The notes beneath the pieces are model-generated. The model was given only the letters and a program-made list of their open reading frames with translations, was not told the DNA's origin and made no database searches. The translations under genes were made by a program, and so were the position numbers. Below, piece after piece: positions 22,314-33,638 of a stretch of 64,000 nucleotides of DNA (within the stretch, counting starts at the first letter, position 1; each line of letters starts with the position of its first letter). Origin of the DNA: Pachyseris speciosa (lineage: Eukaryota; Cnidaria; Anthozoa; Scleractinia; Pachyseridae); contig JAEMWC010000102.1 of the NCBI GenBank assembly GCA_016490735.1, forward strand, positions 1,135,001-1,199,000, in the 5' to 3' direction.

Positions 22314-22915
22314 ATGGAGAACTGTTGCATTTGTGGAGGAAGCTTAAGTGATGGCCAGCCTGTCGTTGTGTTGACACAAAAGGGTAGCGATAGTATTAAC
22401 CGTGTAAGTGACACATGTGGTGACCACGAAGTTCAAGCCCAAGTTGGTCAGAGCGTTCATCAGAAATGCCGCCGATATTTCTGTAGGCCGAAAAAGTCAA
22501 CTTCAAAGATAATTGAAGAACAACCAGCTATAGGTCGACGTTCTGTCAAGCCAAGATTCAACACAAAAGAACACTGTTTCTTTTGCGGCCAATCCGGCTG
22601 CAAAAAATGACGGAAGAAAAAGGGGAAATGACGTCATTCCTGTGAGAACGCAAGACTTCCAAGATTCTATAGCTCAGATCTGCAAAGAAAGAAATGATGA
22701 ATGGTCTGAAATAGTGTTAGGCAGACTAGAGTACGCTCAAGATCTGCATGCAGCAGACGCTGTTTACCATCAAGCACGCAGCGTTAACTTTAGGTAAGCA
22801 GGTCCCTCTACAACACTGCAGTGATGATGGCTCAGACAAGGACAAAAAGCAACCGCGGCAGGGAAGGCCAGTCGACACTGGTAAGGCTACGGCATTTCTG
22901 AAAGTACTCCTCAAA
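22314..22915 (+). pseudogene. Decayed zinc-binding ORF, probably transposon-derived
   Basis: ATG at 22314 opens a 98-codon frame with CCICGG, then H-x3-CRRYFC and HCFFCGQSGC, i.e. clustered Cys/His suggesting zinc binding. The frame stops at 22610. A related reading resumes at once in another frame (GNDVIPVRTQDFQDSIAQIC, then RLEYAQDLHAADAVYHQA, then SDKDKKQPRQGRPVDTG), so at least two frameshifts have hit it. The layout resembles a protein present in many copies in invertebrate genomes. That, with the breaks, suggests a mobile-element protein, family not named. Confidence 0.5.
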
Positions 22916-23723
22916 TAACCGTTGATTTTTTTAAAGGAAATGGTCGCGTGGCAGGTCACGTGATCTATGATAACGTTCATTGTTTTTGAAAATGTTAAGG
23001 ATGATGAGAATTTCCTACTCGGCCGAATTTCGTTTCACTGTCATTCCTCTGGGCTGTTAATTATATTACGAAAAAATCATTTTATCTAATAAACGCCCCT
23101 GACACAGGCTTTAAACTGCTGAGTATGGTTAGTATTTAAAAACACCGCGTGATTGATATAAAGTGAAAAGCAAAATTCAAGTTTTCGCCTTACTCAGGTT
23201 GGTTCCCCCACCTAAGTAATCCGAGCAATCCGTAAGTAATCCCTCGAAAAGGGTGTCTGTGATTTTTCTAATGTTTCTTCATTTTTCTCCGCCTTATTCC
23301 TCTTCAGGTTTGGCACCAACAATGCTTTCATGTCCTTTTAAAGGATAAAAACCATAACATAACGATTTTCAAAAAAGTCCAGTATCCGGCTTTTTGCATA
23401 GCAGTCCGGTGCTCTACTCGGAGGACCGTAATGTAAGGCACAAATTGCTTGCGCTTTAAGACACCGCAACTACTTTTAAGATTGCTATTTGCATTTTCCG
23501 ACCAAATACACCTAGGATGATGCCTTAAAATGTGTTAAGTGGGTTCATGCTACAGACATGCAAGGCAGCTATTAGACGATCCTGGTTAAATATAACGTGC
23601 AGGCTACGTATTAACGTCAGCTCAGCTGAAGATAAGTAAAGAGCAAGCGGCCACTTGCTTCTTATCTTCAATTCCTATGGGAACTGAACACCGATTTGTA
23701 TAACCTAGAAAGTAGGTAATGAA

Positions 23724-23769
<46 letters not shown>

Positions 23770-23914
23770 GGAGTGAAACACGAAAATTTGGTTTATCAAC
23801 GGAGTTGATAATGTAAATTCCGACCTTTATGGGCTTTAAAACGGCTCGCCTGCGGCTTCGAAAATTTGGTTTATCAACGGAGTTGATAATATAAATGACC
23901 ACCGTACAGGGATT

Positions 23915-23960
23915 CGATTAGCTGACGTTTCGAGCGTTAGCCCTTCGTCGGAGCGAATCG
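23915..23960 (-). ncRNA. Hammerhead-like motif, left arm of Penelope dimer
   Basis: Reverse complement of the motif at 24282-24327, identical in the core: CCGACGA, stem II GGGC/GCTC with a TAAC loop, GAAAC, palindromic ACGT. Confidence 0.55.
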
Positions 23961-24281
23961 AGGAATTGTGGGTTGTGTAAGGTTTATATACAGAAAATGG
24001 AGCTACGCTATTGGTGGTAACATGGTAATGTGAAAAACAAGAATAAATTAATTGAATGAAAAGCGCTCGTTGATACCGTGGGGATTAAGAGTGCCAATTT
24101 GAAAGATCAGTTTTTGCTCGAGATTTTTACGGCTGATCTTTCAAATTGGCACTCTTAATCCCCACGGTATCAAAAGCGCTTCTCGTTCAATTAATTTATT
24201 CCTGTTTTTCACGTTACCATGTTACCACCAATGGCGTAGCTCCATTTTCTGTATATAAACCATACACAACCCACAATTCCT

Positions 24282-24327
24282 CGATTCGCTCCGACGAAGG
24301 GCTAACGCTCGAAACGTCAGCTAATCG
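24282..24327 (+). ncRNA. Hammerhead-like motif, right arm of Penelope dimer
   Basis: Stem I pairs CGATTCGCT (24282-24290) with AGCTAATCG (24319-24327), 8 of 9. The core reads CCGACGA instead of CTGANGA, so the conserved U4 is C. Stem II is GGGC/GCTC closed by TAAC, with the same bulged A as at 8531. GAAA (24311-24314) leads into ACGT, a 4-nt palindrome with no loop. Stem III could therefore form only between two molecules, as described for Penelope-associated dimeric hammerheads. Confidence 0.55.
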
Positions 24328-25344
24328 AATCCCTGTACGGTGGTCAATTTACATTATCGACTCCGTTGATAAACCAAATTTTCGTACCTAGAAAGTAGTA
24401 TGGTAAATGACGGTTCGAGACCATTGCACCAGGTATCGGTTCGCTAGTGTGCGAGCGAAGCAAACCGGCAGCGCAGAAGAACGATGTGCTTTGCGTAGCA
24501 CATTGCATCGGGCTCGAGCAGGGGATAGTTTTCCGAGTGAGCCGAGCGCGTGATCTTGGCGGGAAGAGCGAACGTAGTGAGCGATGGATCGCAAAGCGCG
24601 AGGGTACACACATTGATTCCTTGCATCAGTTATCGGTTCGAGATAATTTGCACCAGGTATCGGTTCGCTGGTGTGCGAGCGAAAGCGAGCTTTCCACATG
24701 ATTTGATTCATTTCATACTGTTTCTCTGTGCGATCGAAAGCGAGCTGTATTAATATTCATGGTTTCATGTTATGATTTCTATATGTTTTTCAATTGAAGG
24801 TGCGCTTCAATTTTGCGTACAAAATCACCGTAGCATGACAATTTTCGGAAATACCGGAAGTCTATTATTCTTACTATTCTCGGAAAAACTTAAACCTATG
24901 AGTCATCACCTTGTTATTGTTTTTCGGTCATGAGACATTCATATGATCTCTTTTAACTATTAAATCAGGGGCACCCATAGACAAGTTTCGGTGACATCTC
25001 TTCGGTAGAGGGTAATTCGCCTAGTGCTTTCGGCGTCGATTAAATAGTGCGCTCGGATTTTCGTAACTAGCATCGCAATTGGGAAATCATAGCCCCTGAG
25101 GTTTTCGAAAAGGTCGTAATTGCTCTTGTTAGCGGTCGAAAACGTCAACCAGCATTTTCGTAAAGAAAATAGTTCCTTAGAAAGTTCGTGGAAAGTTCAT
25201 TTCAGCTTGCATTTAATTTTCTCAAAGGAAGATCTTGCTCCCTAACATTTTCGGGCAATTAAAAATTCAGCTGGGGAATCCGAACAGATGAACTTCTTCT
25301 AGCTAATAACTTGACATCACTTTCAACAGACTTCAAACACCATA

Positions 25345-25426
25345 TGGTACTTAAAAATGCCTTTCTACACCTTTTGGCTGAGTTGGCTCGTTGGGGACTC
25401 CTGACTAATTACAATTGTGCCCATAA
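25345..25426 (+). repeat. Duplication-unit tail / repeat X, part 1
   Basis: Matches 40333-40420 (GGTACTTAAAAATGCCTTTC, then GGCTCGTTGGGG). It breaks off at ACCCATAAAT where the LINE at 25427-27487 starts; the continuation resumes at 27488. Confidence 0.75.
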
Positions 25427-27487
25427 ATAAGATAAGATAAGATAAGATAAGATAAACAGGGAGTGGTTACCCAGTCTCCCGAGCCGGAGGCTCATGTTAA
25501 AAGTGATTGACAATTAAAAAACTATGAATTAAGAAGGCTAAAAATCTAAAATAGATTGCCGCATATTGATGTATAGATAAAATAAATAAGAAGGGAAGGC
25601 TAATTAAAAAATACAAATAGAAAAATCCCTAAACTATTTTCAAATACTAAAAAGGAAAAAATGTACATAATTAATTAATTAATTGAGAAGAATATCAAAT
25701 GCAGTTATTGCATTGACATCCAATAAAACTTTGTTTCTTTAAAAGGCTACGAAAGGATGCAACATTTTGTGCCCTCTTTACGGATGCCGGTAGTCGGTTC
25801 CATATAAGGGATATAATAAAAGAAAACGAACCATGGGGGAACTTGCTATTATAAAGGCTTTGTTCCACGTTTACCCCACTATTTCTAAGATTGTAAGGAG
25901 TGATACGGGGTTTAAATAAATTGCCTATATAGCGAGGACCATCCTTCGTAAAACATTTAAAGAAAATTGTCAGCGATTGTTCGATGCGTCTACGTTCAAG
26001 AGAATTCATGTTCGCAAATTTAAGGAGGGACTCATAATCAGAATTTTTTCCCATATTCATTATTGTTCGTAAACCGTAGTGATTAGCATCCTCTAATTTC
26101 TTTTTGAGTGTCTTGTTAACGCCGATAAGTAACGAATTACAATATTCAAAATGCGACAATACAAAGCTCTTGTAAAGAACCAATAAAATATTTGCTGGAA
26201 CAAAGGGTTTAAGGTGTCGAAGAGCAGTTATCTTAGCGTATGTTTTCTATAGCAATATATTTATATGTTCCTTGAAAGATAATTGATTGTCCAAGTGTAC
26301 TCCAAGAATCTTTAAGTGTTCTTTGAGACTGATAGAGGTGCCATTAAATACTAGGTCATAAACATAAGACGAGTTTCCAAGGATCATCCCTTGCGTCTTG
26401 TCCCCATTGGCCTGAAGATAATTGTGGTCAAGCCAGGATGAAGTAATTTCCATGTCTTTATTTAAGGTGTATTGCAGCAGAAATGGGCTGTTGTCCACCG
26501 CGTATTGGGTAGTATCGTCTGCGTAGAGGCGGAGTGACGAGACGGTAACTGTTTCGTTCATATCGTTCATAAAGATGTTAAACAGTAATGGACTAAGAAG
26601 ACTACCCTGAGGGACACCACAGCGTAGGGGTAACCAGTTAGAACTTGAATCGTGGCATATTACCCTTTGTTTGCGGTCATGCAAATATGATCTTATAAGC
26701 TGAAGGGCTGGCTCTAGTACGCCATATGGTTTTAATTTTGCAAGGAGTAAATTGTGGCAAATACAGTCGAAAGCCTTTGATAGGTCGATAGCAGCCACAC
26801 CCAGATCTTTCTTTTCGTCCAGAGCGCGTCTCCAATCGTCTGTTAATTTAATCAAAGCTGTAGCGCAAGAGTGTCCCTTGAGAAAGCCCGACATATTAGA
26901 TGAGAAAGTTGGTGTAAAGGAAGTGTACAGTTGATCAAACATAACTTTTTCGAAAAGCTTGCGGAGAGGACACTGACAGGTCGATAATTGTTTTTGTCTG
27001 TCGTTTCACCCTTTTTGTGGATAGGGGTGACATTACTCATTTTCCATTCGCTGGGCAGAGCACTAATGCGAATACAGTGATTGAACAGATTGGCTAGTGG
27101 AGAGGCTATGGCTGGAGCAGATAGTTTTATGATCTTTGGGGAGAAACCATCAGGACCGGTAGATTTCTTAGCATTTATCTTTAATAAGTAATCTGTTACG
27201 GGTTCCGTAGTGATTTCCATAAAAGCAAAGTCAAGTTGGTACGATTTGCTTCTAATTGTTGTAATGCTCGGGTGGTCATTAAAGTCTTCTTCCGTTAAAT
27301 TTAACGCCGCTTCCTATATTCTTGGGTTCACAAAGAAGTCATTGAGTGCAGTGCTGGGATTAGAAATGAGTTTCCCTTCGTCCAAAAGGTGGATATTGGT
27401 TGCTCCATCAACGTTAAACTTATTGTTTGGAAGAAGTGGTTTCAGCTTTTTCCAGAATTCGCCAGGAAATGATGTTGTCGAGGCTGC
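25427..27487 (-). pseudogene. 5'-truncated CR1/L2-like LINE
   Basis: On the minus strand: a FWKKLKPLLP linker near 27.45 kb, reverse transcriptase N-terminus with KSTGPDGFSP and NYRPVSVL (26852-27220), FDCICHNLLL, CGVPQGSLLSPLLFNIF and catalytic YADDTTQ (26247-26942), then the C-terminal part with YCNSLLIGV and IWNRLP (25695-26183). Frameshifts or stops separate these blocks and the endonuclease is missing. The 3' end carries a (TTATC)n tail at 25427-25456, typical of CR1/L2-type LINEs. It split a repeat X copy. Confidence 0.85.
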
Positions 27488-27774
27488 TCATCTGAATTTA
27501 TTTTTTAGTTTGATTAATGTGTTGAAAAATAATCTTTACTTATTATATATAGAATGGGTTATGACCCAATCATACGAATAGCTCGCTTTCGCTCGAACAC
27601 TAGCGAACCCATACCTGGTGCAAATTATCTCGAACCTATATCCCTGGTGCAAGGAATCAATGTGTGTACCCTCGCGCTTTGTGATCCATCGCTCACTACG
27701 TTCGCTCTTCCCGCCAATATCGCCGCGCTCGGCTCACTCGCAAAACTATCCCCTGCTCGAACCCGATGCACTTT
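27488..27774 (+). repeat. Duplication-unit tail / repeat X, part 2
   Basis: Continues the match to 40420-40790 (TAATGTGTTGAAAAATAATC, then GCTCGCTTTCGCTCG and ATCCATCGCTCACTACGTTC). It ends at CCCGATGCACTTT, the target duplicated by the L1-type LINE. Confidence 0.75.
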
Positions 27775-28054
27775 TTTTTTTCCTCTTTATTTATTTCGTT
27801 TCACTTATAACTTACATTACTACGGAAAGACTAGATACTTTTACATAAATTATACTACAATGTTAACATGTTCACAGTAAAGTACAGGAAGGCATCTTAC
27901 TTTGACACAGGTGCATACTACTTACATTTAAAAACAATTACTTATATTACATACTATAACTCATTTGACACTTTACTGCATTACTTACCCATGTTACACT
28001 CCCCCTCCAGATACTGCTTTTTTCCACGTCTAAACCTCCAAAAGAGATTGCAAA

Positions 28055-31000
28055 CTACAGTCTGGAAAAGAGGAAGGAACCCAACCGAGACCATTTCGTT
28101 TCAAATATAACGAGGGCATTTGTCTCAAAAGCAAACCTTTTCTCTATTCGGGCGCTGTTTATAACTAGTTCTATAAAAACCGTCAGCGCTGGAGTCGTAT
28201 TTTTAAGTTTACAAGTATATATATAGTGTCGAGCAATAAGAAGAAGATGTTGAACCAGTGGGTCAGGAGATTCACTCACAAAACCGAGGCAGATGGAGCA
28301 GGAAAGAGAGTGACCCTCAGACTGAAAAAACTTGTCTTTTATCCATGCCAGGACCTCTTTCCAAAAGAGTTGGCTGTATTCGCAGTTCCAAAAAATATGC
28401 TTGAGAGTTTCTGGGGCTTCTCCGCAAAACGTGCAGAGGTTAGTCGGGACGATCCCAATTCTGTAAAGAAAGTCGTTAGTTGCGATTCTCCGTTGGAGAA
28501 ACTTGAATTGAAAAACCCTAAGTTTTGTTTCTTTTGTACATAAAAAGGGCAAGGAATAGGTTTGCTTCCAATTAACAGGGAACGAATCCAGTAGAGCATC
28601 TTCAGCTAACCATTTTATTTGGCTTCGTGTTGGTGGCGAAACCTTCTTTTGAATAAGCATGTTGTAGATTTCAGTTCTTACATTTCATATCTGGAACTGA
28701 GGGTTTTGGCTCTTCTACTTTTTTCTCCAGTTTGTTAAGATGTGGAGAAAAGGTCTCTTTGTAACTTCTTAAAGCTGATAAAACAGCATGATAGCTGAGA
28801 AAATTGGTCTTAATTCTATATTTAGATAGGAAGTGATTATATTTTAGGAAAGTACCATCAGTATCCATTAAATCCTTAACCAACTTTACCCCTGCATTAA
28901 ACCATGATTGGTAGAAGAAGGGGCGGTGGCCAATCCTTATCAGCGAATTGTACCAAATGCATGAATTACCGAAGTCCTGCTCCTCGTTGGTATAATTGGT
29001 ATTCGTCCAAATTTGCACAATTTCCTCTAGGAAGGCATTCTGCAGTTTAAGTAAAGGTACGTCCTCACTTTTCAAATTACACTGGAAAAGCAACTTACCG
29101 CCATGTTTTTGCAAGTAATATTCAAAAAACAGCTTCCATTTACCATGACTATCGTCATTGAGATAATTTACTACCCATTTTATTTTAAGGGCTTTACTAA
29201 AGCTGTCAATGTCCACCATTTTCAAGCCGCCTTCATCATACTTATTTATGATTTGAGTCCTCTTAATCTTATCACCTTTACCATCCCACAGAAACTCGTA
29301 AAGCAGAGAATTGATTTCCTTCAGCAAACCTCTGGGAGTTGGGAGAGAAGATAATACGTAGACAATTTGTGATACCGCTAAACTTTTTATAATTGTAATT
29401 TTACCCAGTAACGTTAATCTCCTTGCTGACCAGCTGTTTAAAATGTTTTTCATTTTTTCAAGTCTGTCAGCAAAATTGGCCTGCTTGAGCTCATTGACAG
29501 TCGAAAACCAAGTTCCAAGAGCGAAAACCTTTTTATCCGCCAGTTGAATTGGTTTTCCTGATGAATAAATATCTGTAGAAGAACTTCGTGATCCAATCCA
29601 AAGACATTCCATTTTTTCATAATTTGCACGTAGACGAGAGACTAAAGCGAAGGAATCTAAAAGAAAAATGGACCGCAAAAAAGACGCTTTTGATCCATCT
29701 AAAATCATTGTAGTATCATCAGCATATTGACTAATTTTGCACTCTGAATTCATTACTTCAATACCTTTTATCTGTTTATCATTTCGGACAGTATTTCCTA
29801 GTACCTCAGCACACAACAAAAACAAGTATGGCGACAATGGGCATCCCTGTCTAACACCGCGATTCAAAGAGAAGAAGTCAGAAGACCAGCCATTATTTTG
29901 TACACAGCTAGTTATATCGGTGTAGAAAAGCCTTATCCAGGCTCTTAGAGACGGTCCAAAATTAAAATGCGCCAAGGTTTTCTCAATGAAGTTCCATTCC
30001 AGGGAATCAAAGGCTTTTTCAAAATCGACAAAGAGTAACAGGCCGGGTACATTTTTTTCCTTCGCGTAATTTATTATACTGTCGATTAACCTGATATTCT
30101 CCCCAATAAACCTATGTTTTTGAAAGCCCGTTTGATCGTGATTAATAAGTGTCGGTAGAAATTTCTTTAATCTATTTGCAACAGCCTTTGATGCGATTTT
30201 ATAATCGCAGTTTAAAAGTGTTATTGGTCTCCAGTTCTTTAACAATTTAGCATCTTTGTTCTTTTTCGGGATCAATGATATTAGACCTCTTCTTTGCGTA
30301 ACAGATAAACAGCCTTTGGCATACGAGACATTCAGTGCTTTTAGGAGGTACTGTGAAATATCCTTCCAAAACACTTTGTAGAACTCAACAGGTAGCCCAT
30401 CACTGCCTGGGCTTTTATTAGACGTCATTGTTTTAAGGCTTGCAAAACACTCAGATTCAGTCAAGGGACCCTCACATTCACCCTGTTCATGTTCGGATAC
30501 CTTAATGTTTTCTCCCGCCGAAAAGAAAAGATTGTCATACTCATTTACCTGAGAAGCAATACAGGATGAATAAAGGCTACGATAAAATCTTTGTGCTTCC
30601 TCTAGGATCTCACAATCAGTGCTAATAAGGCTACCATCTGCCAATCGAAGTATTTTGATGGTTTTGTTGTTGTGATGTCTTTTTTCTAAACCTAAGAAAT
30701 ATTTGGTATTTTTCTCACCTTCATTGTACCAACGCGTTTTGGATCTTATTATTGAGCCTCGAGTTTTGTGTTGGCAAATTTTATCTCTTCTTACCGTCTT
30801 AACCTCAATTTGGTTCAAAATTATCATTCTTTCGCCGTCAGATAAGTCCTTTTGTTCCAACCTTTCACTAAGAGACCTGATATCTGACTCGAGAAGTTGT
30901 TCCTCAAAATTGTCTTTCCTTTTCTTCGACTTTGCGTACTCCAGTGACTTTGCTCTAATTTTCATCTTCATTGTATCCCACAAAAGTACAGCATCCACAT

Positions 31001-31830
31001 CATCGTTATTTACATATTCATTTACGACTTCCGATATCGTTTCTCTTATCAAGCTCACATACTCGCTTTCAAGTAAAAACGAATTATTTAGCTTCCAAAA
31101 CCCTGGCCCTCTAGGATTTGTTTTACTATCGAGTTCGATTGTTATTAGGGAGTGATCAGTTCTATAGCCAGGGAGGACATCGGCTTGAATGCAAATTGTG
31201 CTTAAACCAGAACTTATTAAAAAAAAATCTAATCGACAACAAATGTCCGGCCTTCTTCTTCTCCATGTAAATGCGTAAGAATCGGGGTGGAGATCACGCC
31301 ATATGTCGGTCAAATCAAGTTCAGCCATCATGCGTTTTACCTCCATGACCGATTTGGAGTGAGTCACTGGATTTCCACCTTTCTTATCCTTGGTTACATC
31401 TAATACCAGGTTAAAATCTCCTCCCAAGCATATTTCTTCGCACTCGAAGGAACAGAGATGATCAGCAACATCTCTAAAAAAGTTTGGGGTATCCTGGTTC
31501 GGCGCATAAATATTTACTAAAGTGAGAACACGGTCTTCGGTCTATAATAAATCTTCCCGCTGGGTCAGAGAACTGTCTTAAGATTTTAAAAACAAAGTTG
31601 TTGTTAAATAATACACAAACTCCAGCGCTTGCACTGGAGAAACTGCTAAAGATCGCAGAGTAGCCCCATTCAGCTAACCAACACGCCTCGACATCTATAG
31701 TGCTATGAACCTCCTGCAGGAAATATATAGAATATTTTTTCAATCTAAGCCATCGAAAGGTCTCTCTTCTCTTCCAGACATTTCCTAAGCCCCTAACGTT
31801 TAGGGAGCATATTATCAGGTTTTCACTCAT
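28055..31830 (-). pseudogene. L1-type LINE ORF2 (endonuclease, reverse transcriptase, zinc knuckle), two frameshifts
   Basis: The endonuclease begins at 31830 with LNVRGLG and QEVHS. A frameshift near 31.5 kb moves it to the frame with NIYAPN, GGDFN (31427 onward), RLDFFL and TDHSLI. The reverse transcriptase follows: NWRPITLLNCDYKI, FVDFEKAFDS, RQGCPLSPYLF and catalytic YADDT. A one-base shift near 28.67 kb separates the C-terminal segment (28660-28055) with C-x2-C-x8-H-x4-C, a zinc-knuckle-like end. Motif order and length are those of L1/Tx1-type ORF2. It copied LINE RNA at the cut target site; now non-functional. Confidence 0.9.
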
Positions 31831-32290
31831 AACTTTAGAAATTTAAGCCTAAATAGCATAAGTAATTGTGAAGGTTTTCCGGATCGGGTTTTAGACAAAA
31901 GCAGTATAAAATCCGGGGGGAGAAAAAGTGTAACATAAGCAAAACAGAACATACAATAGCCATTAAGACATAACATATAGAAAGACAAACAGACTGCTTA
32001 CTTACCCCTGAGAAGCGCTCCGAAAGGTGTTTGTGAGAGCCCCTTCAATATCCGTTGCTTAGACGTGCATAAATGAAGTGCTCCGAAAGCAGTGATATTT
32101 GATACAAACAATGCTTCATTACTCTAACAACTTGTCACGTGATAGTGCGAAAAGTGGCGGAGGAGTAAAGGAGGTGACAAAAAAAGCACAGAAGCAGATT
32201 ACAATTATTAAGCTTGAAAATTATGCAAATTTTCCACTTTCTAAAAACGTTAAACAGCAAAGAAAAGAAAAAACAGCAACAACAAAAAAA

Positions 32291-33022
32291 CTAACTTAAT
32301 GGCTCATCGGGGGCAACATATCGTCCTTCAACAAAAAGTTTGTCGGGATGGGCTTTGCTGAAATACGCATTGAGACCATTTCTCCTATCTTCTTTCAATT
32401 TCTTTATCTGTTTCTTCCTAGAATCATAGAGTTCCTTCGGTATGTCATCAAACATAGAAAATTCCTCACCTTTCAATAATTTACGAGCTTGTTCCATTAC
32501 TAGGGACGGTCTTGCTCCATGCCGACTTCAGAGCTGATGAGCTCCTCAGGAACCCCGATAAATTTGGCATTCTCCCTTCGAGAGTATGCCTCATGTAAAG
32601 GATTTGTTTTCTAAGCTCTTCAATTTCAAATTCATTTTTCTTCATGTCAGTCTTTAGAACAGAAATGTCTTCCTCACCGAGGTTCACACCTTCTTTCAAT
32701 TCGTACACCGTCTTCTCTAGATTGGTGTTCTTTGCCTTTAACGTGCTCACGTCACTGTCCAATCGGCTTATCGTTCCTCAATGTTTGATAGCGTCGATGA
32801 AAGTTCCATTAATCGGTGCTCAATATTATCCAACTTCTTGAGTCTCATTAACACTTCTTCAATTTTACTCCCTAAATCCTCCGCCATGTTTAAAGCTTGG
32901 AAGACTTCGTCTCGTTCCTCGCTGCCTACAGAAGCTTCACGGCACTTTTTTTCCTCCGGTGAAGATATAGAAGATGTAGAAACGCTAGATGACTGAGATC
33001 GGGTTTTTCTTTTCGTTGACAT
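32291..33022 (-). pseudogene. L1-type LINE ORF1 (RNA-binding), frameshifted
   Basis: Starts MSTKRKTRSQ at 33022, with a Ser-rich N-terminus, then a long coiled coil (LKKLDNIEHRLMEL; LKAKNTNLEKTVYELKEG). A frameshift near 32765 and another near 32.59 kb break it. In the shifted frame the L1 ORF1 signature YSRRENAKF is seen. The C-terminal domain (LLKGEEFSMFDDIPKEL ... HPDKLFVEGRY) ends at 32291. Part of the RNA-recognition region between these seems deleted. Confidence 0.8.
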
Positions 33023-33108
33023 CAAGCGAAATAGGGAAATACAAAACACCACATTCGGAGCAACAGATTTCACGTCTTATTCATTCGCCATACCGACCCA
33101 GTCTCCAG

Positions 33109-33290
33109 CCCGATGCACTTTGCTAAGTAAATGGCGCTTCCAGACCATGTGAAGCAAAACGGTAGCGCAGAAGCACGATGTACTTTGCTTAGCCCGATGC
33201 ACTTTGCTAAGCAAAGTACATCGTGCTTCTGCGCTACCGTTTTGCTTCACACGGTCTGGAAGCGCCATTTACCATACTACTCTAGACCGT
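33109..33290 (+). repeat. Duplication-unit tail / repeat X, part 3
   Basis: After the L1-type LINE, repeat X resumes (CCCGATGCACTTTGCTA) and runs through GCCATTTACCATACT, then CTAGACCGTATAACGCATAC, matching 57120-57160. Confidence 0.7.
33129..33270. repeat. Local inverted repeat in repeat X
   Basis: AAATGGCGCTTCCAGACC... pairs with ...GGTCTGGAAGCGCCATTT; the arms are about 64 bp around a 14-bp loop. It is specific to this copy of repeat X. Confidence 0.8.
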
Positions 33291-33535
33291 ATAACGCATA
33301 CAAAATGTTGATGAATATTTCTTTTCAGAACACAAGAAGATTAACTGCCTTCTTTTGGATTCTAAATGTTAGTTATGCCCAGTGCGGATAACGAACTGAG
33401 TCGCTGTCTTGCAATCCTCCCTTGACCCTTTCAATCTGGCACACCCCGGCACATACTTGGGACCCTCAGTTTGAAGTTTTATGCAACATTTCTCAAACCG
33501 TCAGAAACTGTCAGAAAAGGTGAGCCCAGATGTTT

Positions 33536-33638
<103 letters not shown>

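Larger units (their letters stand above)
23716..24385. mobile_element. Penelope-like retroelement fragments in inverted dimer, 13-bp TSD
   Basis: Arms 23859-24110 and 24133-24384 are near-perfect inverted copies around a 22-bp spacer. Each ends in the TTGATAAACCAAATTTTCG motif; a further direct copy of this end lies at about 23780-23820. The insertion is flanked by ACCTAGAAAGTAG at 23703-23715 and 24386-24398. Each arm holds a hammerhead-like motif, a known Penelope signature. No reverse transcriptase is present. Confidence 0.75.
23690..24760 (-). repeat. Repeat X copy (inverted), interrupted by a Penelope dimer
   Basis: From 24399 to about 24755 the sequence is the reverse complement of the repeat found at 40540-40925 and 47130-47520: GCACCAGGTATCGGTTCGCT, a GAGCGAACGTAGTGAGCGAT block and a TCGAAAGCGAGCTG block. 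23690-23715 continues the same repeat on the other side of the insertion. Confidence 0.7.
27775..33108 (-). mobile_element. Near full-length L1-type LINE with 13-bp TSD
   Basis: Flanked by CCCGATGCACTTT at 27762-27774 and 33109-33121. The poly-A end appears as a T run at the low-coordinate side. On the minus strand it has a short 5' leader, ORF1 (33022-32291), a spacer of about 460 bp and ORF2 (31830-28055). Both ORFs carry frameshifts, so this copy is complete in length but disabled. The short list of lesions and the clean TSD suggest a fairly young insertion. Confidence 0.9.
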
